A stretch of DNA of 64,000 bases from Amaricoccus sp. (GTDB lineage Bacteria > Pseudomonadota > Alphaproteobacteria > Rhodobacterales > Rhodobacteraceae). The number at the start of each line of letters is the position of its first letter. Within the stretch, counting starts at the first letter, position 1. The stretch is from contig NZ_JAGOMQ010000023.1 of assembly GCF_017993425.1 (NCBI RefSeq), positions 1 through 64,000 of the forward strand, written 5' to 3'. The translations under genes and the position numbers were made by a program. The notes beneath the pieces were generated by a model. It was not told where the DNA came from. It did no database searches and saw only the letters and a program-made list of their open reading frames with translations. Positions 57,004 to 64,000 of this stretch are shown in pieces.

Positions 57004-57813
57004 CTAAAAATAGGCCTGCTCGGGGGTTTGCAATTTACCATCCGTGGTACTAACAAGAGACCGTAGAGGGTTGCTCGATCGGACTGGAACAACGGACACA
57101 GTAGTGCCGTAATCTTTAATACTAACGTCGTACTCTCTGTAGTAATTGCGATTGTTATAAAATATGTCATCTACAATAATTCTCAACGTTAGCTTGGTAT
57201 CTAATAAGTTATCAGCACAGAGAAATTCCGCGCGGCCCTGGAACTGACCATTTGGCTCTAATATTTTACCAGCAGAGAATACTGTATAGGTAGTTGACGG
57301 TTTTTCCGTAATAAATTTTTGCGCCACTTGTACATTTTTAAGGTAGCACGGAGTTCTTCCAAAGTTCGAAACAATTACCTCTAAACTGAAGTCATACGGA
57401 AGGTCGTTATATGTAACGCTTATCTCACCCACAACGTGCGGCATTAGCTCCCTGCGGGAGGTCAGGCGCGCTTCGTTCAGCGCCTCGCGTGCCACCTTCG
57501 CGGACTCCTGCGACTGGCGCGAGGCGTCGAGCGTGAACCAGACAGTACCGGCAAGCAGGGCGGCGCTTAGGCCAGACAGACCGACTGCGGCGATCGCGGC
57601 CCATGCCATTCGTTGCTGCGCCATCAGGTCCAAGGCGGCACGCAAGTCCGCCTGCCCACCTTCGCCGGCCGCGAGCGCCAACGCGTCGGCAATCTGATCC
57701 TGCGCCTGCAAGCTCGCGTAACCCACGCCGACAAACCCAGCGACGACGGCAACCAACGTCGCCATAATCATCCAAGCCGCCGGTCCGCTCGTTAGTTTGT
57801 TGTCGCCGCTCAT
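57004..57813 (-). CDS. two-helix membrane protein with AT-rich 3' half
   Basis: 269 residues. Two membrane helices at the N-terminus (AAWMIMATLVAVVAGFVGVG; WAAIAAVGLSGLSAALLAGT) with a short loop between, then a helical linker (REALNEARLTSRRELMPHVV). The C-terminal 130 residues form a beta-rich domain (LEVIVSNFGRTPCYLKNVQV, LTLRIIVDDIFYNNRNYY). The DNA for the last part (57004-57430) is far richer in A and T than the first part. The topology recalls membrane-anchored sensors of phage-defence or stress systems, but no family is assigned. Confidence 0.65.
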   Translation of the reverse strand: MSGDNKLTSGPAAWMIMATLVAVVAGFVGVGYASLQAQDQIADALALAAGEGGQADLRAALDLMAQQRMAWAAIAAVGLSGLSAALLAGTVWFTLDASRQSQESAKVAREALNEARLTSRRELMPHVVGEISVTYNDLPYDFSLEVIVSNFGRTPCYLKNVQVAQKFITEKPSTTYTVFSAGKILEPNGQFQGRAEFLCADNLLDTKLTLRIIVDDIFYNNRNYYREYDVSIKDYGTTVSVVPVRSSNPLRSLVSTTDGKLQTPEQAYF

Positions 57814-58343
57814 GCAGGACAGGTTATGCGATCGTTCGCCGACGCATCAATCCGAATGTACTCGCTAGCAAAGTTATCGTAGCTAGGATTTTTATGCGGT
57901 GGCGCGTTACCTCGCCGTTCGTATCGTTCTCAGAACAGAACGCGCCCGGAAACCCGTTCCAAAATCGTCCGCCACCGACCGGGCGGACGGCGATCCGTCC
58001 AGACCTGGCGCGCAGGAATGAGATCGGACCGAACAACATCCCTCGGGCGTGCAGGCCAGACCGGGCCAAGCTGAGGTTGTTCCGGTAGCATGTTCCGCAT
58101 CGAGTGAAACCAGCGGACGCGATCCGTTCGCCCGCGTCGCTGGCGGAAATGTCAGACGGCCCCGAGGCGCCGCCGAGGAACCGCCGCCTTAACGGAGCGG
58201 TAAGTCCCGGCCGTATCCGGGCGGAGGCAGGCGTGATATCCTGCCGGCAGGGAGCGAGTTCTCCGTTCCGTTGTCCCGGTTTCCTTTCGCGTCCCCGCGT
58301 TGCCTGCGTGCATTCAAACCAGCTTTTTCGGCGAGGGACCGCC
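57814..58343. other. divergent intergenic region
   Basis: 530 bases between two divergent genes. No gene was recognised. Promoters for both sides are expected. The RTX gene has GCGAGGGA at 58331-58338 as ribosome site. Confidence 0.4.
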
Positions 58344-60128
58344 ATGGCCGCTTTCATCGTCACCACTTCCGCAGACAGCGGCGCCGGCTCGCTCCGGCAG
58401 GCCGTGCTCGACGCCAACGCCGCCGCCGGGGCGGACGAGATCCGCTTCGACGCCGCCGTCTTCGACGGCGAGGCGGCGGACGTGATCCGCCTGACGAGCG
58501 GGCAGATCGAGATCACCGACGAACTCACGATCGTCGGTGGCCCGGCGGGCGTCACGATCACCGGCGACGCCGACGGCGACGACGTGACGCTTGCCGGCGG
58601 GATCACCGACGTGGCGGCGAGCCTCGCCGGGGACGACCGGCTCGAAGACAACAGCCGCATCTTCGGCGCGACGGCGGCGCTGACCCTCGACGGGCTGACC
58701 GTGACCGGTGGGCGGACGACGGCCGATGGCGAGGCGGGCGGCGCCGTGCGCGGAACCGACGTGACGCTGATCGACAGCGTGGTCAGCGGCAACAGCACCG
58801 CAGGGGACTACGCCCGGGGCGGCGGGGTCTACGGCTTCACCACCGTCACGCTGCGAGACAGCACGGTCAGCGGCAACAGCACGGCGGGAGAGGGCGGCGA
58901 CGGCGGCGGGGTCTGGGGAGGTGTCGTGACGCTGACGAACACCACGGTGAGCCGCAACAGCACTAGCGGGAGTTATGCCGGCGGTGGCGGGGTCTCGGGC
59001 TACTTCTCCGTAGCGCTTACCAATAGCGAGGTAAGTGGCAACAGAACCGAGGGGAACGGCTCCATCGGCGGCGGGATCTACGGCTATAGCACACGGCTGA
59101 CGAACAGCACGCTCAGCGGCAACCGCACTGCGGGCGAAGGCGCTTCCGGCGGTGGAGTCTTTGGTAACTACGTGACGCTGGAGAATAGCACGGTCAGCGG
59201 CAACAGCACCCTGGGCGAAGGAGCGCGGGGCGGCGGGGTCTTCTGGGGCGGCAACCTTTATGGCTACGTGAGCCTAACCAACAGCATTGTCCTCGGCAAC
59301 GCGATGGTATCTGCCGGGTTCGGGGACGACGATATCGACACGAGCCCAATCGTGAGGTCAGGCGTCAACATTGTCGGTAGCGACGTCTTCAGCGGGGACA
59401 CGATCGTCGGAACCGCGACTGCCGAGACTGTCTTCGCGGCGACGATCGAGATCGCCCCCGGCGTCTTCGCGGGCGTGCTCGCCGACAACGGTGGGCCGAC
59501 GCGGACGATCGCCATCCGGGCGGACGGGCCGGCGCAGGGGGCGGCGGACCCGGCGAGTGCTACGGCGACGGACCAGCGGGGCTTCGCGCGGGACGCGGCG
59601 CCCGATCTCGGGGCGTTCGAGGCCGGGGCCGAGGGAGGGCTCACCCTCGTCGGGGGCCCGGGGGCGGACGACCTGGCCGGCGGCGATCTGGCGGACCGGA
59701 TCCGCGGCCGCGGCGGGAACGACGATCTGCGGGGGAGGAGTGGCGACGACCGTATCCTCGGCGACCGGGGCTGCGACACGATCAAGACTGGCGCCGGCGA
59801 CGACACGGTCCGCGGCGGCGCCGGGCGCGACCGGATCGGCGGCGGGACCGGCGACGACGCCCTGCATGGCGGCCGTGGCTGCGACCGCTTCGTCTTCTGC
59901 GCGAGGTTCGGCGACGACGTAATCCTCGACTTCGACGCCGACTTGCGCGGCGGCCAGGACAGGATCGACCTCCGCCTCCTCGGGATCACCGCGGCGACGT
60001 TCGCCGGCGAGGTGGAGATTGCGACGGACGATGGCGGCGCAAACGCTGCGGTCTTGGGCCAAGGCGCGATCCTGATCGCGGGAGTCGATCCCGGCGCGCT
60101 AGGGATGGATGACTTCCTCCTCGCTTGA
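58344..60128 (+). CDS. secreted beta-helix protein with RTX calcium-binding repeats
   Basis: 594 residues. Residues 1-90 contain MAAFIVTTSADSGAGSLRQA, the choice-of-anchor/CSLREA-like start. Residues 110-330 are a right-handed beta-helix made of repeats such as STVSGNSTAGEGGDGGGVWG. Residues 430-520 hold RTX nonapeptides (GNDDLRGRSGDDRILGDRG and so on; GGxGxD pattern). The C-terminal FGDDVILDFDADLRGGQDRI, DLRLLG and DDFLLA form a type I secretion signal. There is no signal peptide, as expected for type I export. The exporter genes are not nearby. Likely an extracellular adhesin or surface protein. Confidence 0.9.
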   Translation: MAAFIVTTSADSGAGSLRQAVLDANAAAGADEIRFDAAVFDGEAADVIRLTSGQIEITDELTIVGGPAGVTITGDADGDDVTLAGGITDVAASLAGDDRLEDNSRIFGATAALTLDGLTVTGGRTTADGEAGGAVRGTDVTLIDSVVSGNSTAGDYARGGGVYGFTTVTLRDSTVSGNSTAGEGGDGGGVWGGVVTLTNTTVSRNSTSGSYAGGGGVSGYFSVALTNSEVSGNRTEGNGSIGGGIYGYSTRLTNSTLSGNRTAGEGASGGGVFGNYVTLENSTVSGNSTLGEGARGGGVFWGGNLYGYVSLTNSIVLGNAMVSAGFGDDDIDTSPIVRSGVNIVGSDVFSGDTIVGTATAETVFAATIEIAPGVFAGVLADNGGPTRTIAIRADGPAQGAADPASATATDQRGFARDAAPDLGAFEAGAEGGLTLVGGPGADDLAGGDLADRIRGRGGNDDLRGRSGDDRILGDRGCDTIKTGAGDDTVRGGAGRDRIGGGTGDDALHGGRGCDRFVFCARFGDDVILDFDADLRGGQDRIDLRLLGITAATFAGEVEIATDDGGANAAVLGQGAILIAGVDPGALGMDDFLLA

Positions 60129-60245
60129 CGGAGCGCGGGTGGTGGCGGGGCCCAGCGTTACGTCGCCGCCGGCCACCGTGCTCCGTTTCCGGGCGATCCG
60201 CCTGCCGGAAGGTGCCGCGCAACTGGTCGGCTGCGCGGGGAGGCG

Positions 60246-60488
60246 TCACCCGCCCAAATGTGCGTCCCGGACCGACCGCAGCCACTGCTCGTTGAGCTCG
60301 TCCGCGAACTCCTGCGCGGCGACAAGCGCGCCCGGGCCGGCGAACCAGGCGATCGGCGCCACGTCGAGATCGAGGATCTCGATCGCCTCCGGATCGACGC
60401 GAACCTGCACGATGTCGTCCGCGAGCGACCGGATTGTGACGACCGCCCGCGGAACACCGGGAGGGCCATCGAAGAAGCCCGCCATCAT
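60246..60488 (-). CDS. hypothetical 80-residue protein of the ADP-ribosylglycohydrolase operon
   Basis: MMAGFFDGPPGVPRAVVTIR, then SLADDIVQVRVDPEAIEILD and LDVAPIAWFAGPGALVAAQE. ATG 60488 overlaps the upstream stop. The protein is acidic and soluble. No family is recognised. Its position as third gene after the glycohydrolase, with coupled translation, suggests it works with it. Confidence 0.6.
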   Translation of the reverse strand: MMAGFFDGPPGVPRAVVTIRSLADDIVQVRVDPEAIEILDLDVAPIAWFAGPGALVAAQEFADELNEQWLRSVRDAHLGG

Positions 60489-60790
60489 CCGGCGAGCCGC
60501 GGGCAGTGCGCCAGCGCCTGGCGCTCGAAGGACGCCATGGCGTCCAGCATGGCGTTCAACATCGCCGGCTTGCTCTCCAGCGGTGCCTCGCAGAACCCGA
60601 CCCCAGCCACGTCGCCGCAGGTGACGCAGGCGTAGCGGACCAGGAAGTCGCCGGAGGCGCAATTGAGCAGATAGATTGGCCGGGCCTCGCAGGGCATCGC
60701 CGCGTCCAGCCCGGCGTCGGCGAGCGGAGAGGGAGCGAGCCGTACCCGCTCCTCGGCGACCTCCATAAGCGTCCCGAGATCATCGGTCAT
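60485..60790 (-). CDS. hypothetical 101-residue protein of the ADP-ribosylglycohydrolase operon
   Basis: MTDDLGTLMEVAEERVRLAP, then PIYLLNCASGDFLVRYACVT with CVTCGDVAG (CxxC) and FCEAPLESKPAMLNAMLDAM. Overlaps both neighbours by four bases. The Cys motif and the acidic surface are the only landmarks. No family is recognised. Confidence 0.6.
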   Translation of the reverse strand: MTDDLGTLMEVAEERVRLAPSPLADAGLDAAMPCEARPIYLLNCASGDFLVRYACVTCGDVAGVGFCEAPLESKPAMLNAMLDAMASFERQALAHCPRLAG

Positions 60791-61743
60791 GCTGCTACCT
60801 CGCCCGCCATCCCGGCCAGCGCCCCGGCGAGCGCCTCGGCATCGTGCGGCCAGTATTCCTCGGGGCGCGGCTTCAGCGTGCCTCGGCCGGGCCGGCAGTG
60901 CCGGATCAAATCACGCCACTGGACCGGCAGCGCTTCCTCGCCCTGTGCCGCCCCGAGGAGCGCGCCGACAATCGCCGCATTGGTGTCAGTGTCGCCCCCG
61001 CAGCGCACGGTGGCGACGACGGCCTCCTCCAGCGGCGTGCCCGCGGCGAGCCAGTAGAAGGCGTTCTGGAAGGCGGTCAGCACCCAGCCCATCTGGTGCT
61101 GGTAGTCGGCGGGGCGCTCGCCCCGAAGTGCGGCGTCGATGCGCTTGGCCACCGCTGCCGAGTCCGGCCCGCCGAGCGCCGCCCGCGCACGGGCGACCAT
61201 CGCCTTTGGGTCGCCACCGCCGACGCCGACCGCAATGGCGGCGACGAAGGCGCGATTGGCTGCCCGGCAGACGCCGCTCGGGTGGGTGAGCTCGGCGTCG
61301 GCCTCGGCGACCTCGGCGGCGGTCACCGGATCCCCGGCGTAGCGGATCCCGATGGGCGCGGCCCGCATCAATGCCCCGTTGGCCTGACTGTCGCTCGACG
61401 GTCGCCGCCCGGCGGCAAGCGCGGACAGCCCGGCAGCGGTGGTGCCGCCCATGTCGAAGGGGTGTGAATCCCCCCAAGCCAGATAGGCGGCGCCGACACC
61501 CTTCTCGCTCCAGCCGCCGTCGCGGAGCATGGCGCGCGCCAGCGCCAGCGCCATTTCCGAGTCGTCGGTCGGCTGGCCGGCGAGGATGTTCCAGATTCCA
61601 CCATCGGCAAGCAGCCGAGGCCCTTCAGGGTAGCGCCGGTCGATCTCCTTGGCGGTCGTGAACTCGACCAACGCGCCGAGATTGTCGCCGGCAATCTGGC
61701 CAAACAGGCAGCCGCGGGCGCGGGATAGGTTGATGGTGGGCAC
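60787..61743 (-). CDS. ADP-ribosylglycohydrolase family protein
   Basis: 318 residues from GTG 61743, preceded by AGGAG. Removes ADP-ribose from proteins or small molecules. The magnesium-binding motifs are visible: GQIAGDNLGALVEF near residue 16, LAGQPTDDSEMALALARAML near 52 and VRCGGDTDTNAAIVGALLGA near 245. SHPFDMGGTTAAGLSALAAG lies between. Length suits ARH/DraG proteins. It overlaps the small gene downstream, giving a three-gene operon. No ADP-ribosyltransferase or nitrogenase gene is nearby, so the partner is unknown. Confidence 0.9.
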   Translation of the reverse strand: MPTINLSRARGCLFGQIAGDNLGALVEFTTAKEIDRRYPEGPRLLADGGIWNILAGQPTDDSEMALALARAMLRDGGWSEKGVGAAYLAWGDSHPFDMGGTTAAGLSALAAGRRPSSDSQANGALMRAAPIGIRYAGDPVTAAEVAEADAELTHPSGVCRAANRAFVAAIAVGVGGGDPKAMVARARAALGGPDSAAVAKRIDAALRGERPADYQHQMGWVLTAFQNAFYWLAAGTPLEEAVVATVRCGGDTDTNAAIVGALLGAAQGEEALPVQWRDLIRHCRPGRGTLKPRPEEYWPHDAEALAGALAGMAGEVAA

Positions 61744-62001
61744 GGGTGGAACTCCTGAAAAAGAACAAGAACCCCGACCGCGCGCACGGCAGCACAATGC
61801 TCCCGATACTAGATGGCATCGAAGCCGAGCGACCACATTTGCGGAAGGGGTCCGCCGTCTAGCGTCTTCCGCCAACTCGTGTCAAGGTCGAGCACAAGGG
61901 CGGGAACGCCATCGGAGGTCGAGCCCTTGGACGAAGAACCCCTCGGTCTCGGGCTCGACCATGCACGCGAGTCTGCCGCACGTCCTGACGCCGTTCAACG
62001 C
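61744..62001. other. gap upstream of the ADP-ribosylglycohydrolase operon
   Basis: 258 bases that must contain the operon promoter and the end of the zinc-ribbon gene's transcript. No clear motif was seen. Confidence 0.35.
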
Positions 62002-62265
62002 CTACTCGTGCGTCCGCGGCGGCCGCGCAACGACGACATGCCAAGAAACTTCGCGCCCACCGCAGGAGCCGCACCGGAGCTTCAGCGCCGCGAGACCAAC
62101 GCGCCCGCCGAAGCGGGCGTGAAGCTCGTGGGGCGCGATCAGCGCCCGGTGCCTGCAGGATTTGCAGGAGACGGCGACAGCGTGCCGGGCCTCCAGATCC
62201 TCGATCAGCCAACCCTTCCGGCGTCCGCCGCGCTCCCGTTCCCAGACCTGCTCGTAAGGCGACAT
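62002..62265 (-). CDS. small zinc-ribbon protein
   Basis: 87 residues, MSPYEQVWERERGGRRKGWL at the start. Two CxxC pairs, CKSCRH near residue 37 and CGSCGG near 70, fit a four-Cys zinc ribbon, with HRALIAPHELHARFGGRVGL between. Similar small proteins occur in alphaproteobacteria with unknown role. It lies upstream of the glycohydrolase operon on the same strand. Start ATG 62265 is preferred because longer versions are Arg/Pro-rich. Confidence 0.6.
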   Translation of the reverse strand: MSPYEQVWERERGGRRKGWLIEDLEARHAVAVSCKSCRHRALIAPHELHARFGGRVGLAALKLRCGSCGGREVSWHVVVARPPRTHE

Positions 62266-62395
62266 TGGAGAACGATACCGGAACTTCTGGCGAGTCGGCC
62301 AGCCGCATCGGAAATGGCGATCCGGCGTGCGCGGGCAAAATTGCATCCGGAACAGGGCGAGGCGCTGCGCCAGGGCGCGAGTCGCCGACTTCCGG

Positions 62396-62650
62396 TGGCG
62401 GACGAAGCTGAGCTGGAGCCACCGCCGGCGGGTGGTCGCCAAAGCCGAGTGGATGCCGGGCCGCGGCGAGAAGGGCGCCAACCCGCGCTTCGTCGTCACC
62501 TCGCTCAAGGCCGCCCGCGCGGACGCCCGCACGCTCTACGAGCAGATCTACTGCGCCCGCGGCGAGATGGAGAACCGGATCAAGGAGTGCCAGCTCGATC
62601 TCTTCGCCGATCGCACCAGCGCGACCACGATGCGCGCCAACCAGCTGTGA
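62396..62650 (+). pseudogene. IS1380-family transposase, C-terminal fragment
   Basis: Reads WSHRRRVVAKAEWMPGRGEK then GANPRFVVTSLKAARADART, YEQIYCARGEMENRIKECQL and DLFADRTSATTMRANQL. The ARGEMENRIKE stretch holds the catalytic Glu region of IS1380 DDE transposases. The N-terminal two thirds and the last part are missing; a stop follows at 62650. Confidence 0.8.
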
Positions 62651-62699
62651 CCGGCCGTTGAATCCTCCCCGATTGTGGCCGCCGAAAAGTCCCCAGTCT

Positions 62700-62741
62700 G
62701 CGCCTTTCCGCCCCTGGGCATGCCCAGGGGCGGAAAGGCGC
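62700..62741. repeat. 42-bp perfect palindrome
   Basis: Twenty-one bases beginning GCGCCTTTCCGCCCCTGGGC are followed immediately by their exact reverse complement, with no loop. It lies in the leader of istA. It could form a cruciform or, in RNA, a strong hairpin protecting the transposase gene from outside transcription. Confidence 0.75.
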
Positions 62742-62806
62742 GCCGTCGTTGATGCTGCTCCCCCTGTTCGGCGGGGAGCGGCTCGGTGGTCACGCTTGGG
62801 GAGTTG

Positions 62807-64000
62807 ATGATGATCCTGGAATTGCATCGACAGGGACTGACGGTCACGGCCATCGCCCAGCAGGTCGGTCTCGATCGCAAGACGGTGCGCCGCTACATCG
62901 CGCGCGGGCTCGAGATGCCGGCCTACGGCCCGCGCACACCGGTGCCGAAGAGCACGGACCCGGTTCTGCCTTACCTGCGCGACAGGCTCGCCGCCTATCC
63001 CGGTCTGACGGCGGTCCGCCTTCACCGCGAGCTCAGGGAGCGCGGCTTCGCCGGCAGCTACACCGTGGTGAAGCGCGCCGTGCGCGAGATCCGGCCGGAG
63101 CCGCCCAAGCCCTTCGAGGTCCGCTTCGAGACGCCGCCCGGTGAGCAGGCCCAGGTCGATCTCGCCCGCTTCGAGGTGCGTTTCCTCGACGAGCCCGACA
63201 CCACGCGGATCGTCTGGCTCTTTTCCCTGGTGCTCGGTCACTCCCGGCTGATCTGGGCGCGGTTCGTCATCCACCAGGATCTCCAGACCGTCCTGCGCTG
63301 CCACATCGCCGCGCTTGAGGCGATCGGCGGCGCTCCGCGCGAGATCCTCTACGACCGGATGAAGACCGCCGTCCTCGGCGAGGACCCGGATGGGCTCGTC
63401 GTCTACAACCGCAGCCTGCTCGACCTGGCCCGCCACTACGGCTTCCATCCCCGCGCCTGCCGACCCTATCGCGCCAAGACCAAGGGCAAGGTCGAGCGGC
63501 CGTTCCGCTACATCCGCGAGGACTTCTTCCTGGGATCGACGTTCCGCAACCTCGACGACCTCAACGCCCAACTTCGGCGCTGGTTGGACGAGGTCGCCAA
63601 CGCCAGGACCCACGCGACCACCGGCCGCGTCGTCCACGAGGCCTTCGCCGAGGAGCGGCCCACCCTGCGGCCGCTGCCTCTCGCGCCCTACCGCGCGGTC
63701 TTGAAGCTCGAGCGCCGCGTCTCCCACGACGGCATGGTCAGCGTCGGCGGCAGTCTCTACAGCGTCCCCGACACGACCCGACGGCGCGTTCTCGACGTCC
63801 ATGTCCTCGCCGACGAGGTCCGCCTTTTCGAGGCCGGCGTCCTGGTCGCCCGCCATCCTCCCATTGAAGGGCGGGGCGGCAGCCGGGTCGATCCCGCCCA
63901 CCGTCGGCCGCGCGTCGGGGCGCTGCCGGCGCGCTGCGACGACGATCCGCTGGTCATCCCGGCCGCCGGAGGGGCGGTCGCCCGCCGCTCCCTCGACTTC
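62807..64000 (+). CDS. istA: IS21 transposase IstA, element 4 (partial, 3' end outside)
   Basis: 398 codons are open without a stop to the window edge. MMILELHRQGLTVTAIAQQV then GLDRKTVRRYIARGLE is the helix-turn-helix. The D-D-E core is seen in EQAQVDLARFEVRFLD, REILYDRMKTAVLG and AKTKGKVERPFRYIREDFFL. The C-terminal SH3-like part has begun (MVSVGGSLYSVPDTTRRRVL). Different from the other IS21 types here in sequence. Probably intact. Confidence 0.9.
   Translation, partial: MMILELHRQGLTVTAIAQQVGLDRKTVRRYIARGLEMPAYGPRTPVPKSTDPVLPYLRDRLAAYPGLTAVRLHRELRERGFAGSYTVVKRAVREIRPEPPKPFEVRFETPPGEQAQVDLARFEVRFLDEPDTTRIVWLFSLVLGHSRLIWARFVIHQDLQTVLRCHIAALEAIGGAPREILYDRMKTAVLGEDPDGLVVYNRSLLDLARHYGFHPRACRPYRAKTKGKVERPFRYIREDFFLGSTFRNLDDLNAQLRRWLDEVANARTHATTGRVVHEAFAEERPTLRPLPLAPYRAVLKLERRVSHDGMVSVGGSLYSVPDTTRRRVLDVHVLADEVRLFEAGVLVARHPPIEGRGGSRVDPAHRRPRVGALPARCDDDPLVIPAAGGAVARRSLDF

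Larger units (their letters stand above)
62651..64000 (+). mobile_element. IS21-family element 4, left part (runs off the window)
   Basis: Left region with TGGCCGCCGAAAAGTCCCCA, a 42-bp palindrome and an istA gene that continues beyond base 64000. The left boundary is between the IS1380 stop and 62690 and could not be fixed exactly. Confidence 0.75.

Noticed and set aside
57824-58798. 324-codon minus-strand frame
   Set aside because: Antisense to the beta-helix/RTX gene; Ser/Pro/Val-rich composition mirrors the repeats on the other strand.
58770-59260. CRISPR-like periodic repeats
   Set aside because: The repeats are in-frame coding for the beta-helix (SGNST units), with no constant spacer/repeat structure and no cas genes.
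61859-63901. 680-codon minus-strand frame
   Set aside because: Antisense to the IS21 element 4 transposase and the IS1380 fragment; no domain visible.

Overview
The window is GC-rich DNA from an alphaproteobacterium, probably of the Rhodobacterales or a near relative. This is inferred from the ppx-rlmE gene pair, the one-carbon gene block, a MucR-type regulator, a DUF2924-recombinase module and the phage remnants. No rRNA and no complete tRNA is present, so placement below order is not possible.

Region 1 (1-9150) is ordinary chromosome. It holds an M48 lipoprotein protease, rlmE, a Ppx/GppA phosphatase, metF, and a tightly coupled plus-strand block: a small 'virulence factor' family protein, a MetF-like protein, a HAD phosphatase, a methyltetrahydrofolate:corrinoid methyltransferase-like protein and a DUF167 protein. 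A GNAT acetyltransferase and a HAD hydrolase follow. Region 2 (9152-19879) is the left arm of an integrative element. A 3' fragment of tRNA-Cys(GCA) marks the attachment site, followed by a tyrosine integrase, a small excisionase/AlpA-like protein, a string of overlapping small unknown genes, a 1013-residue P4-like helicase/primase and two unknown genes sharing a common domain. Twelve-base tandem repeats and a recurring TTGC...GCAA palindrome decorate this arm.

Region 3 (19880-53623) is a 33.7-kb block bounded by two IS21-family copies in direct orientation, the left one truncated and the right one complete. The outer flanks carry the same 6-bp sequence, CTCTCC. This is read as a composite transposon that jumped into the integrative element. 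It carries broken genes (transglutaminase, C5 methyltransferase, serine recombinase, duplicated terminase small subunits, a tail-type protein) and an unfamiliar gene cluster. The cluster is 28151-36619 plus 47103-50056, split by a pile of IS elements: two tandem ISL3, a nested IS21/IS110/IS21 stack, IS3 and an ISNCY remnant. It encodes an HEIGH-motif membrane protein, a small hydrophobic protein, a Cys/Trp-rich polytopic protein, a PKD/CxxC-module membrane protein, a MauE/DoxX-like protein, a large alpha/beta hydrolase, a 133-residue protein, a secreted beta-rich protein and a HET-C-like secreted protein. Start/stop overlaps indicate two or more operons, and the set is the best candidate here for an undescribed envelope or secreted system.

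Region 4 (53624-64000) resumes the integrative element: another copy of the palindrome, a MucR-type regulator and a truncated DUF2793 phage gene. It then holds accessory genes: an unknown 181-residue protein, a membrane protein with an AT-rich 3' half, a beta-helix/RTX secreted protein, a three-gene ADP-ribosylglycohydrolase operon, a zinc-ribbon protein, an IS1380 remnant and the start of a fourth IS21 element with a 42-bp perfect palindrome. The second, intact tRNA-Cys end of the element is not in the window.
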